Of a stretch of 64,000 bases of DNA, positions 46,759 to 57,443 are shown piece after piece. Origin of the DNA: Isoperla grammatica (Eukaryota; Arthropoda; Insecta; Plecoptera; Perlodidae); assembly GCA_945910005.1 (NCBI GenBank), contig OX246741.1:53315564-53379563 (forward strand), read 5' to 3'. The position numbers and the translations under genes were made by a program. Under the pieces are notes generated by a model that had not been told where the DNA came from, ran no database searches, and saw only the letters and a program-made list of their open reading frames with translations. Position 1 is the first letter of the stretch. The number at the start of each line of letters is the position of its first letter.

Positions 46759-46801
46759 GATTCTGTAAAGATAACAAGAGTCTTGTTATCCTTACAGAAT
46801 C
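46759..46801. repeat. 43-bp perfect-type hairpin
   Basis: GATTCTGTAAAGATAACAAG plus one base is mirrored by TCTTGTTATCCTTACAGAATC with one mismatch in 21 bp and a one-base loop. Its ends GATTCTGTA/TACAGAATC equal those of the 44834 element, so it may be an extremely reduced relative. Confidence 0.6.
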
Positions 46802-46951
46802 GCGACCCTGAGTGGATCTGGATATCAGTGTTTAGTTTCTGAAGCGTTCTATGAAATGCAATAATTCTTTGTGTTACAGGTAAATCTATGCTATGACTTG
46901 AGGTATGAGAGGCAGACAGTCCATCTGCAGTGTAGGTATGATTGGTAAGAC

Positions 46952-47235
46952 CGTTGAGTGAGTAATATACGGTAGAGTCGCAACGCAATAGGTAGTTTGT
47001 CTACCGCCTTATGCTGCCCAACATACTTTAGTCGGGTAGTAGAAGTTCGCCAAGCGACGCGATGACGGAGCTTTCGGCTGTCTTCGTAAATCTTCGGTGA
47101 AGTAGCCGACCAATCAGGCTCCGTCATCGCGTCGCTTGGCGAGCCCCTACTACCCGACTAAAGTATTTTGGGCAGTAAATAGCGGTAGACAAACTGCCGA
47201 TGGCGTGAGGGCTCTACCCTATATTACTCAACAAC
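46952..47235. mobile_element. Foldback MITE, copy 2 (perfect 8-bp duplication)
   Basis: The element begins CGTTGAGTGAGTAATATA and ends TATTACTCAACAAC. It is flanked by GGTAAGAC at 46944-46951 and 47236-47243, an exact 8-bp target duplication typical of hAT elements. The arms match copy 1 at 16639-16926 closely, but the central loop (GTAGCCGACCAATCAGGCTC here) is in the opposite orientation relative to the plus strand. Confidence 0.85.
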
Positions 47236-47409
47236 GGTAAGACTGGATGTGTGTAATGTGTATGTATGCGTGAAGGGTATTGCGACTGTATTATAGTGTT
47301 TTCGTCGATCCATGCGCTGAGTTTGAAGATTGTCGACTAGACAAAACTGCACTTCCCAAACAGAGTTCCAATTATCCAATATAATTTTAAATCACAACAT
47401 TAAACATTT

Positions 47410-47500
47410 AAATAAATAAACACATTTGTATTTATAGTATGTCCACCTAGTTACAAGAACTGATTTCCAGTGGGGGACATTGATACAATTTATTATGATT
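47410..47500 (-). mobile_element. 3' end of SINE family B
   Basis: AAATAAATAAACAC tail, then GTCCACCTAGTTACAAGAAC and TGATTTCCAGTGGGGGAC, match the 42395 region. The tRNA head is not recognisable. Confidence 0.5.
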
Positions 47501-48974
47501 GTGCTTATTTATTTAGTGTGTTACTTTATAGCCGTTGTAAAACAAGGACATTTATTATTATCATCATCATGATTTATTATTTATAAATAAATAAAATAAT
47601 TATTAGAAGTCTTGATTGCTTGATTACAAACATTGTCCACAAAAATTGTTGTCCGACAGATAACACGTCAGTAATAAAAACATACTTTTCAGTTTGTTTT
47701 TTGTTTTTTTATATTTCCCTGCATTAACAATAACAATTAGTCCGGTTCAGAATCGCATTTCCGTTCGATTTGTGAGGAGACCATTTTTTTATGATTGTTT
47801 ATTGTAGAGGGGCACTAGAAGATAAAAAATTGCGAGTATATGTTTTTTGAAAATTGGATTGTTGGACCCAAATTTGAGTTTTGTTTTTTTCATACTTTGG
47901 GCCATAACTTCTCCGAAATTGGTCTAATCAAAAAACTTTAAATTACAATTATATTTATAAATTTAAGTGCAATAGGATAACAATAGTTTAATTTTTTTAA
48001 TTTTCCAAATGTACATTCAGTGACACAAGTCTAGAGAGCATTTATTTATGTCACGTTTTAGAACCTGTACCGACTAACAACAATTTTTCTGAATTTATAA
48101 TTTATAATCAGTATTATTTAATTAAAGTAACGTATCGATTATGTGGTCTGCGATTTTTGTATCTTAAAAACTATGGAAAATAGCCTAAGCTGAGGAATCG
48201 CGTCGATTTTGAGGCCGGGGATTTTTTCGTCGCGACTAGACGTGTTCCAGCCTAAACACGAACTCGTCATTGTTGTTTGATAGTTTGGCATTATTCAATA
48301 AGGCGGTGGAACGAGAGCAATTATGCTGTGATCTAAAACCTACACGTAAATGTTAGAATTTGTGAGAAATATCAATTTGATTTTACTAAACAAAATGTGT
48401 GAGGTAAATAAATGAAGAATTCTTGAACATAGCGAACCAACTGTAAAATCGACGAAAATCGTTACTGTGCTACTTTTTGTAAAAAAAAACAACAACAATA
48501 AAGTAGGTATTCGATTTCATTAAAAATGGAGAATGTCTAAGCGCAGCTATTTAAAAGATACCCTGGAGATTTCTTCAGGATATGAGTACCTGTTTAGCTG
48601 ATATCGTGCATATGAACACCAGTGGCGAAGCGTCCTATGAGACAAAGAGACGTTGTCTACCCTGTATACAAATTTAATTAATACTATTAATACACTTGTG
48701 CACAAGTGTATGCTTTTTTCCTACATTTTCTTGTCTTCCGTGGCTCCCGCGAACGTTTGAATTTAGTTGACGGCGAAGGACTGGGCATTCGGCAACACTC
48801 TCGCACCCTCTACCGTTGTCCCTTGAAGTTGAATGATTTAAACGTGTGGAGACAAACATTACTTTGGTCTCTTTCGTTCATGATCAGAACGTTTTTTCGT
48901 CAGTTTTCCAAGAATATTTGAGACTTGTCTCACACACCAACTCTGAGCTGTGAACGCGGGCACATCCCAGACAC

Positions 48975-49304
48975 TCAGTTCATAACACAATGGGACTTGA
49001 AAATTTGAGGGAACGGCCGTAACAGCATTCGGTAATAAATCTTCACGGTCTGCTTTTGTAAAATGTGATGACCCAACTCAACCTCATGTGTCTTGTCTTC
49101 ACATTTTTTTATGTTTGATGGTAAAACGAAGGATTCTTCAGTAACCAGTTCAAGGCAATCCTTTGACAAAGCGAGGTGCATGTGTCGTGGATTGCGTACA
49201 ACACAGTACAGTAGTGCAGTGCGAAAGTGTACAATATCCAAATAGCGTGTGATTTCTACCCATATTTTTAAAAATATTGACTTTATTGTGTAAACTGTTA
49301 GTGA
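48975..49304 (-). CDS. Hypothetical frame inside the long-TIR element
   Basis: One frame is open for 109 codons from just after a TAG at 49305-49307 to a TGA at 48975. It contains a hydrophobic/aromatic start (IFLKIWVEITRYLDIVHF), then mixed sequence with ELVTEESFVLP and a K-rich middle with QKQTVKIYYRMLLRPFPQ. It has no ATG near the 5' end, so it would have to be an internal or terminal exon or a remnant. It lies on the same strand as the acidic microprotein, about 340 bp downstream of its stop. I recognise no domain; a chance frame is quite possible. Confidence 0.2.
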   Translation of the reverse strand, partial: SLTVYTIKSIFLKIWVEITRYLDIVHFRTALLYCVVRNPRHMHLALSKDCLELVTEESFVLPSNIKKCEDKTHEVELGHHILQKQTVKIYYRMLLRPFPQIFKSHCVMN

Positions 49305-49641
49305 CTATAACGATGTGCTCCGCCTAAAGTGATATTGTTTATTCTCGCCTTAGGCGATTCACGAATGTACGTTTTGCGTCACCCCCCCCCCCCCCTCTCA
49401 TTACCAACTGTTTTTTTTTTAAACTGCGAAATATTACACAAAATCATCTATGTCTACCCTAATTTCAAGGCCACGTTTTAGTGAGGTATTTGGTTTCGCC
49501 ACTGATGAACACACAAAACAGCAAACAACCTAGAAAAAATAAGCAGTTCAGTTTTTATCGACTAGTCAAATAGATGACTTCACTTGCCACTCTCAACCAA
49601 TTATACCAAATAGAAAATGGTGTTAAGAGTTTAATCTAATC

Positions 49642-50494
49642 TTATTCGTCTTCAGCCGATTCGTCGGAAGAATCGTCACCACAGTTTTCTATCAAATCGT
49701 CATCAAAGTCGATATCCGGCTCCATTTCGTCTAAAAATAATAATAAATAATTAGGTCATAGCTCCCCGAGTGTTACAAAACTGTCGTGGACTGGATTTGA
49801 GTCTGGGATAGAGGTAAAATATGACTCAATTCTTAGAACCCTTGTTTATTACAATTTATGATATGCTGCCACCACCGTCGTTTCTTAAGGGTGACGGACC
49901 CTGATTATTGACAATTCCAAAGATGACTATTTAGTGTTTGAATTTTGTGAATTTAATTAGAGACATTGAATAGAGTGAATTTAATCAGAGACATTGAATA
50001 GAGTGAATTTAATCAGAGACATTGAATAGAGTGAATTTAATCAGAGACATTGAATAGAGTGAATTTAATCAGAGACATTGAATAGAGTGAATTTAATTAG
50101 AGACATTGAATAGAGTGAATTTAATTAGAGACATTGAATAGAGTGAATTTAATCAGAGACATTGAATAGAGTGAATTTAATCAGATACATTGAATAGAGT
50201 GAATTTAATCAGAGACATTGAATAGAGTGAATTTAATCAGAGACATTGAATAGAGGCGTGAAAGGGTTCTTGTTGCATATTATGCACACTTGATACTTGT
50301 GACTGGTTATAGCTTAATATATTATAGTTTCAGCTTAACATTGCAAAATGCCTACATTATTTAAGGGGCGTCAATAGTTTGACTATACCCATAATGTTTA
50401 TGTTAGACTCACCCGTAGTAGATCTGGTGTATGATGACGACTGACCGCCTCGGTAACTATTTACCGTAGGGCTTATGCACACACTTGACAACAT
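49642..50494 (-). CDS. Candidate two-exon acidic microprotein (56 aa)
   Basis: On the minus strand, exon 1 (50494 to 50413, 82 bp) begins with ATG and ends at a strong donor (CTACTACGG|GTGAGT). Exon 2 (49730 to 49642, 89 bp) follows TTATTTTTAG and ends in TAA. Splicing in phase 1 joins the frames exactly and gives 56 residues: an N-terminal half rich in S, T, Y, G and R, then a 28-residue tail with 16 acidic residues and an SSDESAEDE end that resembles a CK2 substrate. A TATATAAA lies about 25-30 bp upstream of the ATG, which would put the transcription start very close to the ATG, a weakness of the model. An in-frame TGA upstream fixes the start. The 682-bp intron contains the 28-bp array. 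Everything sits inside the long-TIR element. I know no matching family. Acidic tails occur in transposase termini and nuclear proteins, so it may be a relic of the element's own gene. Confidence 0.35.
49947..50254 (+). repeat. 28-bp tandem array, 11 units
   Basis: GAGTGAATTTAATCAGAGAC plus ATTGAATA repeats about 11 times with very few changes (AATTAG or GATACA variants). It lies in the proposed intron of the microprotein candidate. Confidence 0.95.
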
Positions 50495-51690
50495 TTGGTC
50501 CAAGTTTCACGGGGTTTATATACTGGAAAGTGACCTCTGTCACGAAAATATGATAAGTTGTTTTCAGAATAATTTGTGATCGAGTATATGGAAGATTGTT
50601 ATTGATTTTGAAGATTTAATATTGGTTTGAAAAGTACTGAGTGTGAAAGTGAAAGTGAAAGTGATGAGAGCTGACAATAACATCGGACTATTGTGTCAAA
50701 ATATCACGTGTTATTGTCTTACTCGAGTGCTTAATGATTTTACTGAGATATAAAAATATAAATTATATAAAAATATAAATGATAAAAAACATGAAAATAG
50801 CGCACCATGACAAAACTATCACCTGTTTGGATATTTTTTCACCTGGGTCTGACCGCAACCTGTTAGTTTTGTGTGTAAAATGGCTGGCAATTGAGACAAT
50901 TTTGATTCTTGATGGTCCTCATTCCGGATGTTTATGCTTTGACTTTTTAAAGTGGCTGATTTCATGAATATAACGATTTTCGTCGATTTACAGTTGGTTC
51001 GCTATGTTCAAGAATTCTTCATTTACCTCACACATTTTGTTTAGTAAAATCAAATTGATATTTCTCACAAAATCGAACATTTACGTGTAGTTTTTAGGTC
51101 ACAGCATAATTGCTCTCGTTTCACCGCCTTATTGAATAATGCCAAACTATCAAACAACAATGACGAGTTCGTGTTTAGGCTGGAACACGTCTAGTCGCGA
51201 CGAAAAAATCCCCGGCCTCAAAATCGACGCGATTCCTCAGCTTAGGCTATTTTCCATAGTTTTTAAGATACAAAAATCGCAGACCACTTAATCGATACGT
51301 TACTTTAATTAAATAATACTGATTATAAATGATGAATTCAGAAAAAATTTTGTTAGTCGGTACAGGTTCTAAAACGTGACATAAACAGATGCTCTCTAGA
51401 CTTGTGTCACTGAATGTACATTTGAAAAATGAACAAAATTAAACTATTGTTATCCTATTGCACTTACATTTATAAATATAATTGTAATTTAAAGATTTTT
51501 GATTAGACCAATTTCGGAGAAGTTATGGCCCAAAGTATGAAAAAAACAAAATTCAAATTTGGGTCCAACAATCCAATTTTCAAAAAACATATACTCGCAA
51601 TTGTTTATCTTCTAGTGCCCCTCTACAATAAACAATCATAAAAAAATGGTCTCCTCACAAATCGAACGGAAATGCGATTCTGAACCGGAC

Positions 51691-53335
51691 TAAATAACCT
51701 GTCTAAAACTTTTTACATACGTGTATACTTTTACACTACACACAAAATAACGTTGCTCAGTGGACATATATTGCAACATGAACGTTCAAAACAATACATG
51801 CACAACATTGAACTAGACAAGCATACAGGTGGAATTACATTTTGATGTTGATGTTGAGGCTTGAAACAAAGAACGTGTATGTTGGCTGGGCTCACACTTC
51901 GCACGCAACCACGCACTTTCAAGGCCACGCACTACATGTTTGGCCTTCAGCAATGTTTGGGAGAAACGATGGGAACCATAACATATCAATGTCGATTCTT
52001 CCTCCATTAATTGTTGTTATTGACGTAAAACAGTGCACTGCTATCTCGACCCCCCTCCCCTCACCCCTCAATGCGGTTTCGCTAATCGCGCTGCGCCATT
52101 TGTGTGTGATATCGTTTGGCCTAATTACAGCGTTGCTGGAGAACATGCAGGAATTCACTTGTTATACTGCATTAGCACTTGGCTCGCTATAACACTAGTT
52201 GCATGTGGCATGACTGAGCTGGGGGGGGGGGGGGGGGGGGGGGTATTGATCTCGCATGACGCGAACTGTACAACCTGGCATGCAAAATCGCCATATATTA
52301 CGTCAGGACCGTTTTAGAACATTTTCCAATACACTCAAATTAACTGGAAAGGTTGGATTTTGAGTCGGGAGTTTTACAACTAGTCTAGTATTGTATCGTA
52401 TACGTTTCTAGTATGACGTAATTACATTTTAAAAATGCAAATTAAATAGTTGGATGTAATCTTGTATAGATAAGCCAAGTAACGCGACGTGACGCCTTGG
52501 CTGCTATCGGAGCGCAATGCGGCAAACATTGCAGGTATATCGCTATCCCGCGCTCTGCTCGCCCGGCTAGCCCCAAGGACACCCCCCACCCCCTCCACGA
52601 CATGAACAGTCTCGGGGCGCACCCCACACCCTACAGGAACACCCCATTGTACTCGGGGAGGGCACTAATTAATTAGTTTAGAAAGTTTTATTGTTAAAAT
52701 TTTAAATTTTCTACATTTTTTTGTACATTGCTGTGGTCAGATTTCAAGTAAATTCTCATATCGAATGAGATTATAGAAACACTTCGCATGATAGATTAGA
52801 ATAAAAGATAGTTTTAATCGTTACTTTATGTAAATGTTGATATTAGACATTTCCATCGCGTGAATTCATATTACGACAGTTATAGAATATTTTTAATCGA
52901 CCGGCGATGAATCGCATTCGACTTTGCAATGAGATTGGAAATCATTGACTTCTCAAGAGTGATTCAGTCCTCGACAAATATTAATAAAATAAACTTAGTT
53001 TAAGTTCTTTTTCTCACGTACCCTTCGTGGTGCAAATAGGAGATCGTCTTTAAATGTTTGTGAGTACGTGGGTGTATATTGAGCTTTAGGGGGGGAGGGG
53101 GGGGGGGGGGGGTACTTTACAAACCAAGCCAGACTTTGCTCTTCAGTTTGTGTGTCTCATTGAAGCCCATTCTTTATCAAATATTTTCCCCGTTATTGCA
53201 AAAGTGCATCCATGCTTAATGTATTGAATGTATACCATGATATATGCGCAAAAAATATATTCAAAGCGTTGTATTGATTATAGTTATGTTCGTGTTTATT
53301 GATGCTACCTACTGTGGTGTGGGAGACTGTGGTGC
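51691..53335. other. Gene-poor spacer with poly-G runs
   Basis: Poly-G runs of 23 (52221-52243) and about 16 (53097-53112). Short frames overlap on both strands at 51.7-52.6 kb, with no recognised domain and no consistent codon bias. Confidence 0.45.
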
Positions 53336-53405
53336 TATCCCTGATGAGTGTGGGATTCGAACCCACGCCCGTTTGTACCACGTGGCTCGCGCTCAGCCCT
53401 GAGTC
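53336..53405 (-). other. tRNA-like relic
   Basis: The minus strand has a perfect T-arm, GTGGGTTCGAATCCCAC, preceded by a CTCAGGGCTGAGCGCGAGCC D-arm-like stretch. The acceptor strands do not pair, so it is a tRNA pseudogene or a SINE head rather than a working tRNA. Confidence 0.4.
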
Positions 53406-53633
53406 ACTGACTGAATTACTTTAACGGTGAGACATACTGGGGTTCAATAATACACAAAATATAAAGGTGGTTCAATGTGTCCAATATTAAAACTGCTCAA
53501 AGAAATTGACATTGTTTTTAGTAATACTTATTATAAGGTAATAAAATATGATTCACAACATTGACATATTGTACATTTATTGTATTGTAGGCCCTAAGTA
53601 AAATAGCTGTGCAAAAATAGTTAAAAATATTTT

Positions 53634-54291
53634 AAGAAAAAGAAAAAGAAAAAGAAAAAGAAAAAGAAAAAGAAAAAGAAAAAGAAAAAGAAAAAGAAAA
53701 AGAAAAAGAAAAAGAAAAAGAAAAAGAAAAAGAAAAAAGAAAAAGAAAAAGAAAAAGAAAAAGAAAAAGAAAAAGAAAAAGAAAAAGAAAAAGAAAAAGA
53801 AAAAGAAAAAGAAAAAGAAAAAGAAAAAGAAAAAGAAAAAGAAAAAGAAAAAGAAAAAGAAAAAGAAAAAGAAAAAGAAAAGGAAAAGGAAAAGAAAAAG
53901 AAAAAGAAAAAGAAAAAGAAAAAGAAAAAGAAAAAGAAAAAGAAAAAGAAAAAGAAAAAGAAAAAGAAAAAGAAAAAGAAAAAGAAAAAGAAAAAGAAAA
54001 AGAAAAAGAAAAAGAAAAAGAAAAAGAAAAAGAAAAAGAAAAAGAAAAAGAAAAAGAAAAAGAAAAAGAAAAAGAAAAAGAAAAAGAAAAAGAAAAAGAA
54101 AAAGAAAAAGAAAAAGAAAAAGAAAAAGAAAAAGAAAAAGAAAAAGAAAAAGAAAAAGAAAAAGAAAAAGAAAAAGAAAAAGAAAAAGAAAAAGAAAAAG
54201 AAAAAGAAAAGAAAAAGAAAAAGAAAAAGAAAAAGAAAAAGAAAAAGAAAAGGCAAAAGAAAATAAAAAGAAAAAGAAAAGTAAGAAAAAT
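53634..54291 (+). repeat. (AAAAAG)n tract of about 660 bp
   Basis: About 110 copies of AAAAAG with very few interruptions (an extra A near 53736, GGAAAAGG near 53881, a shortened unit near 54209). It gives a pure polypurine strand. The long Phe/Leu/Ser frames on the minus strand are artefacts. Confidence 0.97.
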
Positions 54292-54602
54292 TGATACATA
54301 AAGTAACCCCAAGACGACCCGAATTCAAACGAACAAAACTACCCTTCCCCGCTGACAAACTACAGAACAGAGACGTTGTGGCTGAATGGCCATTGGCCAG
54401 TCAGTCAGACGTCGGCCCGACATGAAATCTAACCCTCGAAACTTGAAGCGAGAAGTGTGGGAAAATAATTTCGTCGAAGAAATGACAAATATTGGTTGTA
54501 GAACCTACGCAATAACTTTCTTTCTTTTTGTAGAAGCCGAGGTTGTTTGAACAAAGTTTGCGAGTTTAAAACTTCCTCTCGCCTGGCGAAGATGTGAAGT
54601 GC

Positions 54603-54644
<42 letters not shown>

Positions 54645-55260
54645 CCTATTTAGAGCCACACATTGGGTTCACCCCAGAGAGATGCTCTATTTTGACACGT
54701 ATTTCTACAGTAAATAATGCAACTAGCAAAACGCTGCAGTACGTGAGGTCGCTACAATAAAGTGTGAAATATACTTATGCATCTTTACAGTGGAGAACAA
54801 TTAGCAATAATTCGCACAAACAGCGCTAATTAGGATTCTCAGATAACAGTATATTATAAGAAACGTAGCCTACATGTTGATTTTTGCTTCACTCGCTGGC
54901 ATTTAACTTATTAAACTTTCTTTTTCTTACAAACTTACTAAAAAAAAAAAACGCAGGTCAAAATTTATATTTTTTCATTTTTTTGTTTTTAGTGAAATTA
55001 GTTTTGTTATTAGCATCGTAACTAGTAATGAACATTGTTGCTACGCAAGCGCAAAACACGATAAAGGTAGTGTAGTTTTTCACACAAAAGATTATTTGTC
55101 CATGCTTAAGGTAAAACTAAATTAAATTAAATTATAATGAGTTAAAAATGAGTAAAATCCACTTATTTTAATATTAATTCCAAGAAATTAATAAGAATAT
55201 GATCAGGTATCCAACACAAACCAGAACCTATCAAAACTCGACGTTTCGATCACAGTTTTT
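54292..55260. other. Gene-poor spacer
   Basis: A (GA)n tract lies at about 54604-54641. The rest is AT-rich without coding support. Confidence 0.45.
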
Positions 55261-55263
55261 ACG

Positions 55264-55350
55264 GAAAGAGGTGGCTCAGCGGTAAGACGCGACACTAATT
55301 CGGGAGGTCGCCGGTTCGATTCCGGCCACCGGCAGTCCTGACTGAAGTTT
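55264..55350 (+). mobile_element. SINE family A head, cut by assembly gap
   Basis: Intact head: GAGGTGGCTCAGCGGTAAGA, CGACACTAATTCGGGAGG, B box GGTTCGATTCCGGCCACCGG, then CAGTCCTGACTGAAG. The sequence then enters 200 N, so the assembler probably failed within or next to this repeat. Confidence 0.8.
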
Positions 55351-55550
55351 NNNNNNNNNNNNNNNNNNNNNNNNNNNNNNNNNNNNNNNNNNNNNNNNNN
55401 NNNNNNNNNNNNNNNNNNNNNNNNNNNNNNNNNNNNNNNNNNNNNNNNNNNNNNNNNNNNNNNNNNNNNNNNNNNNNNNNNNNNNNNNNNNNNNNNNNNN
55501 NNNNNNNNNNNNNNNNNNNNNNNNNNNNNNNNNNNNNNNNNNNNNNNNNN
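55351..55550. other. Assembly gap (200 N)
   Basis: Exactly 200 N, a conventional placeholder size, so the true gap length is unknown. Confidence 0.99.
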
Positions 55551-55752
55551 GTGTTTGTTGATAAAATGGCAAACAGGCAAACAAAAAACACCCAAATTGG
55601 GTACTCCCTAGGCCTAGGGAAAGCCTATGCTAGCCTAGATACTTTGTATATCAAAAGCTAGAATAATAGGCCTACAACAACCCAAGCAACAACCATACTA
55701 ATGAATTGCACTTACCATTTTGCATTTTTAATGCCACTTCTATTGTCACGTC

Positions 55753-57435
55753 CATTGGCGGCGCTACGGGGGTGCATGGGGGGGCAATTGCCCCCCCAAA
55801 AAATGGCCTGCCCCCCCGCTTGCCCCCCCACTTGTAGTGAACTGTTCTGAATTAATGTGTAAATCAATTGCATTTTATAATACATTGGTTCATAAATTGG
55901 TTAAAAGTTGTTCAAGAAATATTTGCATAAGAAGTTCCGCAGGCCGTGTATGTTCATTGTTTTAATCATAGGGTAAAGTTGGTCTATGTGGATGTTTGCA
56001 AAGGAAACAATTCTGTTTCCCGATTTATAGCGCAATTGCAAAGACTCTACGTTTTCGTATCTCGGTCAAAAGTACACCCTGTATTTGTTGCATTGCAAAA
56101 GAAGGGGGGCAGTCGAGTGGTTGAATTGAAGCACCTATCAGAAACACGTTGGGTTTGCCAGATAGCTGCGTGTGATGCAGTCAAATCAACGTTTTCTGTG
56201 CTGATTTTACTTCTCCATCGTATTTCAGTAGAATCAAGCACAATGAAAGGTAATGAAGCGCGGGGTATTTTGGAGCAAATTGACTTTGAATTTCTTTTGT
56301 GCTTGCACTTGTTCAGTGACGTTCTTCGAGACTTAAAATTAGTTTCCGACTACCTTCAAAAGTCAGACTGTGATATGGCACATGCTTGTGTTCTTGTCGA
56401 TTTATTGGTGGACACATTCGAACAAATGAGATTGGAACCTGGGAAGTTCAATGCATTGATGACAAACGTAAAACTAATTGCCGAGGAAAACTCCATTGAA
56501 CTCTCTAAGAATCGCAACTCTCGAATGCGCAAGCTTCCCAAAAGATTTGCCAGCTTCGCCACCGAACTGCAAACTAGTGAAAGTGAGATACTTCGTAGTG
56601 ATGACGACTTCAGGATTAAAATAACTAATCCTTTTCTCGATCATATGATCACCGAGTTAAAAAAGGAGGTTCACTAACAACAGTGGCGTGTTGAACGGGA
56701 TAAGTGCAATGAATCCTACATGTGACAATTTCCTAAAATTCAATAAGTTAAAACCATTAGCCGACCATTACCGCTGTGATATGGAGAGTATTGAGGCTGA
56801 AGTAAAATTATTCCCGCTTGTGTTAAAAAGAATAGAAAAAGAGACCAATGCCAAAGTTGATTCGACAATCAAATTGGCAACTGTGCTAAACAAATATAAA
56901 ATGTCATTCAATGAACTTCACAAACTGGTGGTGATAGCAATAACCATTCCGCCTTCCAGCGCAGGGTGTGAGAGATCTTTTTCAAGTTTGCGCCAAATAA
57001 AATCGTATCTACGAAACAATATGGGCAACACTCGTCTCGCTAATTCGGCTGTGTTAGGTATTGAAAAATCACTCGCAAAATCTTTAGATTTAAATCAAGT
57101 AGTGGATCGATTTGCAGTTTCCCACGATAACAGACGAATACAGCTAGTGTAGGACTCCGTCATCAATCAATACACCAATCAGCTCGTCTGCGTATCATTT
57201 GGGATTTTTGATGAGTGAATAATCAATTATTTAATGTGTTTTCTAATTTTTAATTTAATTTTTCTTTTTTAATTTGTACCCCTGTCACAATCCCAGTGTT
57301 TATGCGATCTTTGGAGAGGGGGGGGGGGTGGCAACGGATAAGAAGATAAGGGGATTACATTTTTTCTTGCCCCCTCAACATACTGCGTTGCCCCTGCTCT
57401 GCCCCCCCATTGATCTTTTTCTGGCGCCGCCACTG
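55753..57435 (+). mobile_element. hAT transposon, Tip100/Zaphod-like, internally deleted
   Basis: The termini CATTGGCGGCGC and CAGTGGCGGCGCCAG (right end, reverse strand) are inverted repeats. GTCACGTC lies directly outside both ends (55745-55752 and 57436-57443), a perfect 8-bp target duplication. G/C-rich subterminal stretches (GGGGGGGCAATTGCCCCCCC near 55780 and CCCCC blocks near 57400) are typical of this branch. At 1683 bp it is well short of the 3-4 kb I would expect for an autonomous element, and the transposase lacks its N-terminal half, so it is a deletion derivative. Confidence 0.9.
55931..57152 (+). pseudogene. hAT transposase C-terminal half (frameshifted)
   Basis: It is related to Tip100/Zaphod-type transposases and their domesticated kin (zinc finger MYM-type protein 1, THAP0/P52rIPK), which act in the nucleus to cut and rejoin DNA. 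The frame opens at 55931 just after a stop, without an ATG, and reads VYVHCFNHRVKL, the conserved HC-H region. LSETRWVC follows about 64 residues later. Frame 1 ends at 56677. A one-base shift, most simply an extra A in the A6 run at 56659-56664, leads to frame 2, which runs to a TAG at 57150. Frame 2 ends with the hAT dimerisation block IPPSSAGCERSFSSLRQIKS, whose Glu I believe corresponds to the third catalytic acid. The BED/TTF-type zinc finger and the DUF4371-like N-terminal part are missing, so it cannot make active transposase. Confidence 0.85.
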
Positions 57436-57443
57436 GTCACGTC

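Larger units (their letters stand above)
47740..51690. mobile_element. 3.95-kb element with about 720-bp inverted terminal arms
   Basis: The left arm 47740-48463 starts GTCCGGTTCAGAATCGCATT and the right arm 50971-51690 is its inverse, ending AATGCGATTCTGAACCGGAC. The arms match over nearly their whole length with few differences. TA lies outside both ends, consistent with a TA target duplication. The 2.5-kb interior carries a 28-bp array, a poly-C run (49382-49395), the candidate microprotein on the minus strand and a 109-codon minus-strand frame. No transposase domain is recognised. It could be a foldback element or a long-TIR DNA transposon of unidentified superfamily. Confidence 0.8.

Noticed and set aside
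53336..53405. Functional tRNA gene
   Set aside because: Only the T-arm is perfect; the acceptor stem cannot be formed.
53577..54358. Phe/Leu/Ser-rich frames of about 240 codons
   Set aside because: These are translations of the AAAAAG microsatellite in three frames.
55203..55595. Frames of 98-130 codons spanning the N gap
   Set aside because: They consist mostly of unknown residues from the gap, and the remainder is the SINE head.
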